The notes below the pieces were generated by a model. The model made no database searches. It was given only the letters and a program-made list of their open reading frames with translations, and was not told the origin of the DNA. From Streptomyces sp. NRRL WC-3605 (GTDB lineage Bacteria; Actinomycetota; Actinomycetes; Streptomycetales; Streptomycetaceae), in contig NZ_LLZN01000068.1 in NCBI RefSeq assembly GCF_001509795.1, forward strand, positions 1 to 58,279: a DNA stretch of 58,279 nucleotides. The letters are read 5' to 3'. Positions within the stretch are counted from its first letter, which is position 1, and every line of letters starts with the position of its first letter. This document shows positions 33,273 through 40,629 of the stretch, one piece after another. A program made the position numbers and the translations under genes.

Positions 33273-34151
33273 GAACAGTCCGTCCTGCACGCTCCCCTCA
33301 CTCTCCCCGAACTCCACCACCGGGACGGTCAGTCCGGCGTCCGCGCCCGCGGCCACCAGTTCCCACCCCGTCATCAGCCGTGTGTCGACGACCACCACCC
33401 CGCGGTCCGTCCGCAGATGCAGGTCCGGACCCGCGGCCGCCATCAGCTCCCCGCTCACCGCCCCGCCCGCGACGAGTTCACCCACCGCGCCGGCCGCGGG
33501 CGGCAGCCCGGCGAGCCCGAACACCTCCGCGTGGTCGACGGGCCGGCACGACTCGGGGGTCAGCGACTCGGGCCAGCCGTCGAGCGCCACGGCCCGGGCG
33601 TGCAGCTCCGCCACTTCGGCCGCCCGCTCGGCCGCCGACGGGGGCAGCGCGGAGCGCACGGCCCGCTTGGCGGCGTACGGGATGCGGTCCGGCACACCCA
33701 GGGCCGCCCGCAGCAACTCCTCCGTGCGCCGGGCCGCCATCAACGGGCCCGCGCCCAGCCAGCCGAAGCAGACCGCCCCCTGCTCCAGCAGCCGCGCCGG
33801 ACCCCGCTCGACGGCGGTGATGCCGACCTTGGTCATGCCGGGCCCGAACCACGCCAGATATACGTGGTACGGCCGCGGGTCGTCGGCCAGCGTGTCCGCG
33901 GCCACCGAGTGCGCCCGGTCCAGCCGCGCGCACTCCTCGCACCGCGCCCCCGTGCCCCGCCCGGGGACGGCCGCGCGCGTCGGACAGGGATGCCGCCGGG
34001 CTCCCACGCATGTCCGCACTCCCCCTTCCGCGACCGCGAAGGCCACCCGTTTCCCCCAGGTCAGCGCCGACCGCCGCCCGCCGTCCCAGACCAGCTCGGG
34101 CCCGTCCGCCGACCAGCGCAGACCCGAGCATCTCCATGCCTGTGCCATCAC
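33270..34151 (-). CDS. DUF2797 family protein
   Basis: The 293-residue protein has paired cysteines/zinc-like clusters (CVGARRHPCPT ... CEECARLDRAHSVAAD), followed by YHVYLAWFGPGMTKVGITAVERGPARLLEQGA. That stretch resembles a GIY-YIG-type nuclease core (VYLA...KVGIT...R...EQGA), a likeness noted for DUF2797. Whether it cleaves nucleic acid is unknown. The ATG at 34151 gives MMAQAWRCSGLRWSADG. Confidence 0.87.
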   Translation of the reverse strand: MMAQAWRCSGLRWSADGPELVWDGGRRSALTWGKRVAFAVAEGGVRTCVGARRHPCPTRAAVPGRGTGARCEECARLDRAHSVAADTLADDPRPYHVYLAWFGPGMTKVGITAVERGPARLLEQGAVCFGWLGAGPLMAARRTEELLRAALGVPDRIPYAAKRAVRSALPPSAAERAAEVAELHARAVALDGWPESLTPESCRPVDHAEVFGLAGLPPAAGAVGELVAGGAVSGELMAAAGPDLHLRTDRGVVVVDTRLMTGWELVAAGADAGLTVPVVEFGESEGSVQDGLF

Positions 34152-34221
34152 CGTCGAGGGTAGGGGGCGGCACTGACAACGCGGCCGAGGGCGAGGGGCC
34201 CCTCGGCTGCCACCGCTCGGC

Positions 34222-34641
34222 CTACCGCTCGGCCCCGACGGCGACGGGCTCCCGTTCCCCGGCCGCCCCGGCCGCCCCGCCCACCGGCGCCGCCGCCTGG
34301 CCCACCGGCGCCTCCGACTCGGCCGTACGCCGTCCTCGTCCGCGCCCGCTTCCGCGCCCGGCCAGCCGGCATCCCCAGCAGTCGGGGTGCCCTTCGAGCG
34401 CGCTCAGGTCCCGCACGCGCATCCCCCACTGGTCGCGTGGCCGGATCCCCGACGGCTTGCCCCAACCGGTCAGATGGAGGGTCCAGGTCACGAGGACGCT
34501 CGCCACCGTGACGGCGAGCCCGGCCACGATCAGCGCGGCCGAGTGGACGCAGATCCCCGCGCCCAGCACCGAACATCCGACGGTCGCGACGGCGACCCCG
34601 ATCCACCCGGCAAGCGTGTGCCCCTCGTCATACTGGCTCAT
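34222..34641 (-). CDS. Small membrane protein with two helices, HGxxPAAW-like
   Basis: The 139-residue protein starts MSQYDEGHTLAGWIGVAVAT; GHTLAGW resembles the HGxTPAAW signature of a small actinobacterial membrane family. Two transmembrane helices span ~11-30 and ~37-58. The rest contains DLSALEGHPDCWGCRLAGR (a possible metal site CWGC) and an Arg/Ala/Pro-rich tail. GGGAGGAG precedes the ATG at 34641. Function is unknown. Confidence 0.7.
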   Translation of the reverse strand: MSQYDEGHTLAGWIGVAVATVGCSVLGAGICVHSAALIVAGLAVTVASVLVTWTLHLTGWGKPSGIRPRDQWGMRVRDLSALEGHPDCWGCRLAGRGSGRGRGRRTAESEAPVGQAAAPVGGAAGAAGEREPVAVGAER

Positions 34642-34781
34642 GCCGCCCGCTCCTCCCGCTCTTCCTCCACTCCCACTCCGTTCGAGGGCAGCGGAACCCG
34701 GCACGTCGAAGGGACCCCGAATCCCTTACGACGCAAGACTTTCAGTAGCTAAATCTCTCACGCGCTAAGGTAAAAGGGAAG

Positions 34782-35264
34782 ATGCCAGCCACGCCACGCC
34801 CCACCGCCAGCCCCGCCCAGGCCTTGGAGGCGATGGACTCGCTCATCGCCGCCCATCTGCTCGGGCAGCAGGAGATGGCCCAGCGGCTCGGCCTGAACAT
34901 CACCGACCTGCTCTGCTTCGGCTTCGTCGTGAAGGCCGGCGACGACCTGCTCGGCGCCGGGACCCTCGCGGAGCAGGTGCACGTCACGACCGGCGCGATG
35001 ACCGGCATTCTCAACCGCCTGGAGCGCGCCGGCTTCGTCACCCGCCGGCCGGACCCGGGCGACCGGCGCCGCGTCCGGGTGGCCGCCGTCCCCGACGCGC
35101 TGACCCGGGTCGAGGAGCTCTACGGCCCCTACTACGTCCGCCTCATCGAGCTGTTCGCCTCCTACTCGGCGGACGAGATCGCCGTCCTCACGGACTGGTT
35201 CACCCGCGCCACCGGGCTCGCGCAGACGTACATCGACGAACTCCGGGAGCGGGACCGGACCTGA
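34782..35264 (+). CDS. MarR family transcriptional regulator
   Basis: The 160-residue winged-helix protein has LAEQVHVTTGAMTGILNRLERAGFVTR as recognition helices and PDPGDRRRVRVAAVP as wing. It is a stand-alone gene whose upstream 100 bases are AT-rich for this genome (TAGCTAAATCTCTCACGCGCTAAGGTAAAAG is the core, 34746-34776). That stretch probably holds its promoter and an operator around TAGCTA. The target is not evident from neighbours. Confidence 0.9.
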   Translation: MPATPRPTASPAQALEAMDSLIAAHLLGQQEMAQRLGLNITDLLCFGFVVKAGDDLLGAGTLAEQVHVTTGAMTGILNRLERAGFVTRRPDPGDRRRVRVAAVPDALTRVEELYGPYYVRLIELFASYSADEIAVLTDWFTRATGLAQTYIDELRERDRT

Positions 35265-35373
35265 CGGGCCTGAGCTAGCCCGTCACAAGACAGTCACGCC
35301 CTTCACATCCTCTTCACATCCTGGCTCGCGGAGCCTTACCGTCGCCCCATCCGTATCGCTCTGGGGGGACGAG

Positions 35374-35880
35374 ATGGCCAACCCGTACACCACACCGCCG
35401 CCACCGGCACCGCGCCCGCCGGACACCCGCCCGCTGCGCCGGCGCAAGCGCGTCTGGCTCGGCGGCTCGGGCCTGTTCCTGGCGGGCCTCCTGATCGCCG
35501 CCCCGGGCAACGGCGACGAACAGCAGCCCGTCCAGACGAAACTGAAGGCGGGTCCGACCGTCACGGCGACCGTGACGACCACGCCCGAGCCCGGCCCGAC
35601 GGTCACCGAGACGGTCAAGGCCAAGGCCAAGCCCGGCCCCACGGTCACGGTCACGAGGACGGCCACCGTGGCGGCGGCCGGCACCGACAGCGGCAGCGGG
35701 GGGAGCAGCGGCGGCGGGGACAGCACCGGCACCTGCTCGATCGTCTCCAACTCGGGCAACTGCTACTCGGCGGGCCAGTTCTGCCGCAACAGCCACCACG
35801 GCGCCACCACGACGACGGCGAGCGGCGCCCGGATCAGATGCGTGTACAGCGCGAACGCATGGCGCTGGAAGTACGCCTGA
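35374..35880 (+). CDS. Membrane-anchored protein with PTVT repeats and a Cys-containing C-terminal domain
   Basis: The 168-residue protein has a Pro-rich cytoplasmic N-terminus, one hydrophobic segment (VWLGGSGLFLAGLLIAAPG, ~25-45) and a tandem GPTVT(A/E)TV spacer (~57-100). A Gly/Ser linker follows, then a conserved C-terminal domain with four cysteines (CSIVSNSGNCYSAGQFCRNS ... RCVYSANAWRWKY). The last ~50 residues resemble a small extracytoplasmic domain seen at the end of other actinobacterial secreted proteins. Function is unknown. Confidence 0.75.
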   Translation: MANPYTTPPPPAPRPPDTRPLRRRKRVWLGGSGLFLAGLLIAAPGNGDEQQPVQTKLKAGPTVTATVTTTPEPGPTVTETVKAKAKPGPTVTVTRTATVAAAGTDSGSGGSSGGGDSTGTCSIVSNSGNCYSAGQFCRNSHHGATTTTASGARIRCVYSANAWRWKYA

Positions 35881-35919
35881 CGGACCGGAGGCCGCCGCGC
35901 GCCGCCCGCCCCGGCCCGG

Positions 35920-36681
35920 TCAGACGGTCTTGACGACCGTGCCGGCGCTCTCGATCGCGGCCACCTCGCCGGCGGGTGCGGTGCCGTCGGTCACGAGCGT
36001 GTGCAGACCGGCGGAGGGGCCGACGTACGCGTAGGCGGTGCGGCCGAGCTTGCCGCCGTCCGAGGCGACGACGACACGGCGGGCGGAGGCGATGGCCGCC
36101 TTCTTCACCGCGGCGTCGTCGAGGTCGTAGGCGGTCAGGCCGTCGGCCGCGCTCAGGCCGCAGCAGCCGATGACGGCCGTGTCGAAGCGCAGGGCGGCGA
36201 GGGACGCGAGGGTCAGGGGGCCGGTGAGGGCTCCCTCGGCGGCGCGGGGCTGGCCGCCGGGCACCACCAGCGTGGCCGGTCCGGGCGCCTCACCGAACAG
36301 GTGGACGGCCTGGAGGGACAACGGCATCACGGTGACGGGCCGCTCGCGCAGGAGCCGGGCGACCTCCAGGCAGGTGGTGCCGCTGTCCAGCACGACGCTC
36401 TCCCCGTCGGCGACGAGGGAGGAGACCTCGGCGGCGATCCGGCGCTTGGCCTCGACCGCCTCGTGGGCGCGCAGCGCGAACGGCGGCTCCTCGCCCCGGA
36501 GCAGCAGGGTGCGGGCGCCTCCGCGGACCCGTTCGAGGACGCCCTGCGTGGCCAGGGTGTCGAGGTCGCGCCGGATGGTCATCTCCGAGGCGCCGGTCAG
36601 CTCGGCGAGCTCCTGGACCGTGGCACCGCCGGAGTCCCTGACGGCCTTCGCGATCAGCCCGTGCCGGTCTGCGTTGCTCAT
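35920..36681 (-). CDS. DeoR/GlpR family transcriptional regulator
   Basis: The 253-residue protein has the DeoR helix-turn-helix (TVQELAELTGASEMTIRRDLDTLATQGVLERVRGG) and the sugar-phosphate-binding DeoRC domain with VVLDSGTTCLEVARLL. DeoR proteins usually sense phosphorylated sugars. The ATG at 36681 (MSNADRHGLIAKAV) is chosen over the longer frame. It is divergent from an MFS gene and separated by a region with paired GTTCGTTA repeats. Confidence 0.93.
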   Translation of the reverse strand: MSNADRHGLIAKAVRDSGGATVQELAELTGASEMTIRRDLDTLATQGVLERVRGGARTLLLRGEEPPFALRAHEAVEAKRRIAAEVSSLVADGESVVLDSGTTCLEVARLLRERPVTVMPLSLQAVHLFGEAPGPATLVVPGGQPRAAEGALTGPLTLASLAALRFDTAVIGCCGLSAADGLTAYDLDDAAVKKAAIASARRVVVASDGGKLGRTAYAYVGPSAGLHTLVTDGTAPAGEVAAIESAGTVVKTV

Positions 36682-36720
36682 ACGGGGATTGAACACCACG
36701 CGAAAACGCACACGCAAGGC

Positions 36721-36760
36721 GTTCGTTAGGAGCCCTTTCAAACACACACTTTGTTCGTTA
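36721..36760. promoter_or_regulatory. Direct-repeat operator between deoR-like gene and MFS gene
   Basis: GTTCGTTA occurs at 36721-36728 and 36753-36760, 32 bases apart (about three turns). It resembles the TTTCGTTT-type repeats bound by DeoR/GlpR proteins. It lies upstream of the MFS start and within the shared divergent promoter. Confidence 0.6.
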
Positions 36761-36772
36761 CGGTGGCGAGCC

Positions 36773-38017
36773 ATGGAACGCTCGCTCTTCGGCGCCCGTG
36801 TGGCGACCTATGTCTACTTCGTCCTCTGCGGCACGCTGATGGGCGCCTGGGTGGTGCACATCCCGGCCGTCGAGGAGCGGGTGGGCGTCAGCCACGCGAC
36901 GCTGGGCGGGCTGCTGGTGCTGCTCGGCCTCGGCGCCTTCGCCGGGATGCAGGTGGCCGGCCCGCTGACCGACCGCCTCGGCGCACGCGTCGTCGTCCCC
37001 GCCACCGGCGTGCTGTGCGGCGCGGCCCTCGTACTGCCGGGCCTCGCTCACGATCCGTGGACGCTGGCGGGCGCCCTGCTGGTCTTCGGCTTCTGCAACG
37101 GCGGCCTGGACGTGAGCATGAACGCCCACGCCGTGCACGTGGAGAAGGCGTACGGCCGCCCGGTGATGTCGGGCTTCCACGCCACGTTCTCCGTCGGCGG
37201 GGTGCTCGCCGCGCTCGTGGCGGCGGGGGCGACCGCCGCCGGTGCCGAGCCGGTCGTGACCCTGGCCGGGGTCGGCGCGGTGAGCATCGTGATCGCGTTG
37301 GCGTCCGCGCGCGTCCTGATGCCGGCCACCCCCGCCGCCGGGGAGACGGTTGCCGGGGAGACGGTTGCCGGGGAGACGGGTGGCGGGGAGACGGTTGGCG
37401 AGAAGACGTCACCGGCCTCCGCACGACGCGCCACCGCCGGGCGCGTCTGGCTCCTCGCCGTCCTGGCGCTCATGGTCATGCTGTGCGAGGGCGCCGCCAA
37501 CGACTGGAGCGCCCTGCACCTGAAGGACGTCCTCGGGGCGTCCACCAGTACGGCCGCCTTCGGCTACGGCACGTTCGCGGCGGCCATGACCATCGGCCGT
37601 CTGCTGGCCGACCGGCTCGCCGCCCGCTTCGGCTCCATGGCGATCCTGCGGTACGGCGCGGCCATGGCCGGCGTCGGCATCACGCTCGTGGCCTTCGGTC
37701 CGTGGCTGTGGACGGCGTTCGCGGGCTGGGCCCTGTTCGGCCTGGGCCTGTCCGGCTGTGTCCCGCAGCTGTTCAGCGCGGCCGGGCACGCCGACCCCGC
37801 GGCGGCCGGCGCGAACGTCTCCCGTGTCGCCGGGCTCGGCTACGTCGGCATGCTCGCCGGGCCCGCCGTCATCGGCTGGCTGACCCACGTCGTCGCCCTG
37901 AACCACGCCTTCGTCCTGCTGACCTTGCTGTGCGTGACGACGGCGGTGGGCGCCGGGGTCCTGCGTACGGCGTCCACCCCCTCCCCCCGGTCCGAGTTGG
38001 CGGACACCGGCCACTGA
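36773..38017 (+). CDS. MFS transporter (12 helices, FucP/YbjJ-like)
   Basis: The 414-residue transporter has YFVLCGTLMGAWVVHIPAVEERVGVS in helix 1, MQVAGPLTDRLGARVV (motif A) and NGGLDVSMNAHAVHVEKAYGRPVMSGFHATFSVGG, typical of YbjJ-like members of the MFS. The central cytoplasmic loop carries four tandem GET(V/G)(A/G)G units encoded by a 15-bp repeat (37340-37399). Control by the divergent DeoR protein suggests a sugar or polyol-linked substrate. Confidence 0.92.
   Translation: MERSLFGARVATYVYFVLCGTLMGAWVVHIPAVEERVGVSHATLGGLLVLLGLGAFAGMQVAGPLTDRLGARVVVPATGVLCGAALVLPGLAHDPWTLAGALLVFGFCNGGLDVSMNAHAVHVEKAYGRPVMSGFHATFSVGGVLAALVAAGATAAGAEPVVTLAGVGAVSIVIALASARVLMPATPAAGETVAGETVAGETGGGETVGEKTSPASARRATAGRVWLLAVLALMVMLCEGAANDWSALHLKDVLGASTSTAAFGYGTFAAAMTIGRLLADRLAARFGSMAILRYGAAMAGVGITLVAFGPWLWTAFAGWALFGLGLSGCVPQLFSAAGHADPAAAGANVSRVAGLGYVGMLAGPAVIGWLTHVVALNHAFVLLTLLCVTTAVGAGVLRTASTPSPRSELADTGH
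37340..37399 (+). repeat. 15-bp tandem repeat (4 units) inside the MFS gene
   Basis: GGGGAGACGGTTGCC is repeated four times with few changes, keeping frame and lengthening the loop between helices 6 and 7. It is likely to vary in copy number between strains. Confidence 0.8.
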
Positions 38018-38067
38018 ACCGCTTGTGCGGCACGGGCCTGACCCCCGTGCCGCACAGGCAACCGGCG

Positions 38068-38736
38068 TCACCGATGAAGACGCCACCGCCCCTCGGTGAC
38101 GACGTCCACCTCACCGTCCCTGACCCGTACGGCCGTCTCGTCGTCGATGAAGTAGACGGGGAAGTCCGCCCGCTCGGCGATGCGGTCGGCCCAGGCGTCG
38201 TCCCGCTCGGGGAAGTCCGGCGAGTACAGGTGCGGCTTGAGGTACCAGTCGAAGAGCCCGAACGGCGGCTCCAGGGTGGTCGCCCCGAGCGCGTGCAGGT
38301 CCCGACTGTCCCCGATGACGTCGGCCGAGTGCGCGTCGAGATACCGGCTGAAGAGCATCGACCCGGCGCTGAACCCCACGTACACCCGGCTCTCCAGCGC
38401 CTCCAGGAAGCCGCCGGCCAGCCCGTTGCGGGTGATGCTGCGCGCGAGGTGGTACTGGTTGCCGCCGCTGACGTACACGACGTCGGCGCGGCGCACCCGG
38501 TCGAGCACCGTCTCCGGTGGCAGCCCGTTCAGCTCCAGGACGTCGAACTCCCGCCAGCCGAGGGCGTGCACCCGGTTCATGTCGGCGAGGAGCCATCCGT
38601 GGTCCCCCGCCTCGGCGGTCGACGCCGTGGGGACGTACACGACGTTCGCCTCCCCGAACGGCTTGCCGAGCATGTCCCGCAGGGCGTCCCGCAACGTCTC
38701 GTTCCGCAGGCCGGCGGCCGTCAACAGACACTTCAT
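38068..38736 (-). CDS. Peptidase E-like (S51) / type 1 glutamine amidotransferase-fold protein
   Basis: The 222-residue protein has VYVSGGNQYHLARS (oxyanion-side GGN motif) and YVGFSAGSMLFS, with the nucleophilic Ser in the GFSAGS elbow as in dipeptidase E. It has the later catalytic-region motifs FGLFDWYLKPHLYSPDFPERD and YFIDDETAVRV. It should cleave Asp-X dipeptides or a related substrate in the cytoplasm. The ATG at 38736 (MKCLLTAAGL) is preferred to the longer frame. Confidence 0.88.
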   Translation of the reverse strand: MKCLLTAAGLRNETLRDALRDMLGKPFGEANVVYVPTASTAEAGDHGWLLADMNRVHALGWREFDVLELNGLPPETVLDRVRRADVVYVSGGNQYHLARSITRNGLAGGFLEALESRVYVGFSAGSMLFSRYLDAHSADVIGDSRDLHALGATTLEPPFGLFDWYLKPHLYSPDFPERDDAWADRIAERADFPVYFIDDETAVRVRDGEVDVVTEGRWRLHR

Positions 38737-38785
38737 CCCCCGACCCAAACACGTCGCACAAGCCCCGTGCAACGCATAAGGCGGC

Positions 38786-39202
38786 CTAGCCGGCGTCCCC
38801 GCACCCCGTCGCTGACGGCACGTCACGGCATCGCTGATCCTGGTGGGACTGGACGGCGACACCGCCGAAGACGACGAGGCAGATCAGGAGGGCCATGACC
38901 GCCTGGCTGACAACGGTCACGACGGCCCCCGCCCGCGCGGCCACGGCGGCCGCCACCACGGCGAGGACCCCGACCGCCCCGGCACCGGCCAGGTAGGTCC
39001 ACAGCGGATCGGTCGAGGCGCTGTCCGCCGGATCGAGATGGAACCCGGACAGGAACCAGAGCCCGAAGATCACCACAAGGCTGACCAGCTCCAACAGCAC
39101 AAGCCCACACCCGGCCCCGACATCGGCACCCCGATCCGCACGACGCCGCGGCCCAGGACCTCGGGTGGCATCGAAGGCGGGCGGCGCGGAGGGCAGATCC
39201 AT
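38786..39202 (-). CDS. Three-helix membrane protein of unknown function
   Basis: The 138-residue protein starts MDLPSAPPAFDATRGPGPRR. It has hydrophobic helices at ~32-52 (GLVLLELVSLVVIFGLWFL), ~68-90 and ~95-118, and ends with a Cys-containing tail (CRDVPSATGCGDAG). I do not recognise a family. It lies between the tRNA-Arg gene and the peptidase E gene. Confidence 0.65.
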   Translation of the reverse strand: MDLPSAPPAFDATRGPGPRRRADRGADVGAGCGLVLLELVSLVVIFGLWFLSGFHLDPADSASTDPLWTYLAGAGAVGVLAVVAAAVAARAGAVVTVVSQAVMALLICLVVFGGVAVQSHQDQRCRDVPSATGCGDAG

Positions 39203-39280
39203 ACCCCCGACCTTGCTCGCCCCCGCCGGACCGGCGCATGAGTACACCTACTCAGACACGCGTACTCAGCTACGCGAAAA

Positions 39281-39320
39281 GACCAGAGGCCCTGTGGATC
39301 TCTCCACAGGGCCTCTGGTC
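39281..39320 (-). terminator. Terminator of tRNA-Arg
   Basis: A perfect 18-bp inverted repeat, GACCAGAGGCCCTGTGGA / TCCACAGGGCCTCTGGTC, with a TCTC loop lies just past the tRNA-Arg 3' end. Confidence 0.88.
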
Positions 39321-39325
39321 CGATG

Positions 39326-39398
39326 TGCACTCGGCAGGATTCGAACCTGCAACCTTCTGATCCGTAGTCAGATGCTCTATCCGTTAAGCTACGAGTGC
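39326..39398 (-). tRNA. tRNA-Arg (anticodon ACG)
   Basis: On the complement, GCACTCG pairs with CGAGTGC, with discriminator A. The anticodon loop CTACGGA carries ACG, the T-loop is GTTCGAATC, and no CCA is encoded. The A34 is the substrate of TadA, whose gene lies at 20.8 kb in this window. Confidence 0.96.
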
Positions 39399-39561
39399 TT
39401 GTTCTGTTTTTTCGCCGCTCCCGGCCCTTCCGGCCCGCTCGCGGCGACAGGAAGAACATTACATGACTGCCGCCGCCATGTGAAATCCGTTTGCCGCACC
39501 CCTTGTGAGCTGCGGAAACGCGCCGCAGGGGGTCCTGCGGACACACGGGGCCCCGAACGCG

Positions 39562-39599
39562 GACAGGGAGCCTGGCTGAGATCAGCCGGGCTCCCTGTC
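39562..39599 (-). terminator. Terminator of tRNA-Ser(GCT)
   Basis: GACAGGGAGCC(T)GGCTGA / ATCAGCC(G)GGCTCCCTGTC form a long hairpin immediately past the tRNA 3' end. Confidence 0.85.
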
Positions 39600-39605
39600 G
39601 GAGGG

Positions 39606-39696
39606 CGGAGGCGGAGGGATTTGAACCCTCGATGGGCTTTAAGGCCCAAACCGCATTAGCAGTGCGGCGCCATAGACCGGACTAGGCGACGCCTCC
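39606..39696 (-). tRNA. tRNA-Ser (anticodon GCT)
   Basis: On the complement, GGAGGCG pairs with CGCCTCC, with discriminator G. The anticodon loop CTGCTAA carries GCT, there is a long variable arm (TTTGGGCCTTAAAGCCCATC), and the T-loop is GTTCAAATC. It is 91 nt without CCA. Confidence 0.96.
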
Positions 39697-39862
39697 AGCA
39701 CAACCGCCCGCGCGAGCGCGTTCGGTGCGTGCAGATGATGACACAGTCGAGCGTGCTGTCACCAATCGACCTCCACGGTACTAGGCGGAGAGCCCGCAGG
39801 GCAAAGCTCTTCCCGGCGTGCTGCGCGCGCAACGTCCGGCCGGGCTCGGCGTTAGGCAGGGC

Positions 39863-40327
39863 ATGTCGCAGGTCATCCGTTCCGTCCCCGCCCGGCTGCT
39901 CCTCGCGGCCGGCTCCCTCGTCGCCGTCGCCTCCGGGACCGTCGTGCCCGCCGCAGCACAGGCGCAGAGCCCGGTCCTCGCCCGCTCCGGTGATCACCTC
40001 ACCGTCACGGTCCGCGGCACCGGTGCCGGCGACGGCACCCACGAGCTGACCTGCCACCCGGCCGGCGGTGATCACCCCGACGCCGCCGGCGCCTGCGCCG
40101 CGCTCGACGGCGGGACCCGGTGGGGCCGGGACCTCTTCGCCCCCGACGCGCCCGGCGGCCTGTGCACCATGCAGTACGGCGGACCGGCCACCGCGCATGT
40201 CACCGGGAGGTGGGCCGGGCGTCCGGTCGACGCCCGGTTCGACCGGGGCGACGGTTGCGCGATCGCGCGGTGGAACCGGTTCGTGCCGCTCCTCCCCGAC
40301 GTCCGGGCGCAGGGGCTGGGAGCGTAG
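39863..40327 (+). CDS. Subtilisin-inhibitor-like (SSI family) secreted protein
   Basis: The 154-residue protein has a signal peptide (LLLAAGSLVAVASGTVVPAAAQA) and an SSI-like domain: LTVTVRGTGAGDGTHELTCHPAGG, HPDAAGACAALD, CTMQYGGPATAHVTGRWAGRPVDARFDR and CAIARWNRF. The two Cys pairs match SSI disulfides. By alignment the P1 residue is Met in CTM-QYGG. The QYGGPA loop and the C-terminal WNRFVPLLPD differ from classical SSI, so it may be a diverged inhibitor. The ATG at 39863 follows AGGCAGGG. Confidence 0.85.
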   Translation: MSQVIRSVPARLLLAAGSLVAVASGTVVPAAAQAQSPVLARSGDHLTVTVRGTGAGDGTHELTCHPAGGDHPDAAGACAALDGGTRWGRDLFAPDAPGGLCTMQYGGPATAHVTGRWAGRPVDARFDRGDGCAIARWNRFVPLLPDVRAQGLGA

Positions 40328-40629
40328 AGCGGCCTACGACCCGCGCGGCTTCCGCATACCGCAGGCACCGGGTCCGTACACCGGAGGCAACGGGTCCGTA
40401 AAGGTCCCGCGAAGGTGTCGCGAAGCCCCGTGGGACAAGGGGCGCAGGCCGGAGGGGCGGAGGGCCGGGCGGTCATACGTTCTACGTCACCGCCTGGTGC
40501 GACCTCGCTCTCATCCGGCGTCGCGAGCGCAACCCCAGCCCTTAGACTCCCTCGCGTGACACGCTGCGGACCGATTGGCAAGATGGCCGGAGCGGTCGGC
40601 TAGGTGCGGTAACAGGGAGGAAGCGTCTC

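Noticed and set aside
39070..39546. 158-codon minus-strand frame spanning tRNA-Arg
   Set aside because: It overlaps the tRNA and its terminator, and part of the small membrane protein gene in another frame.
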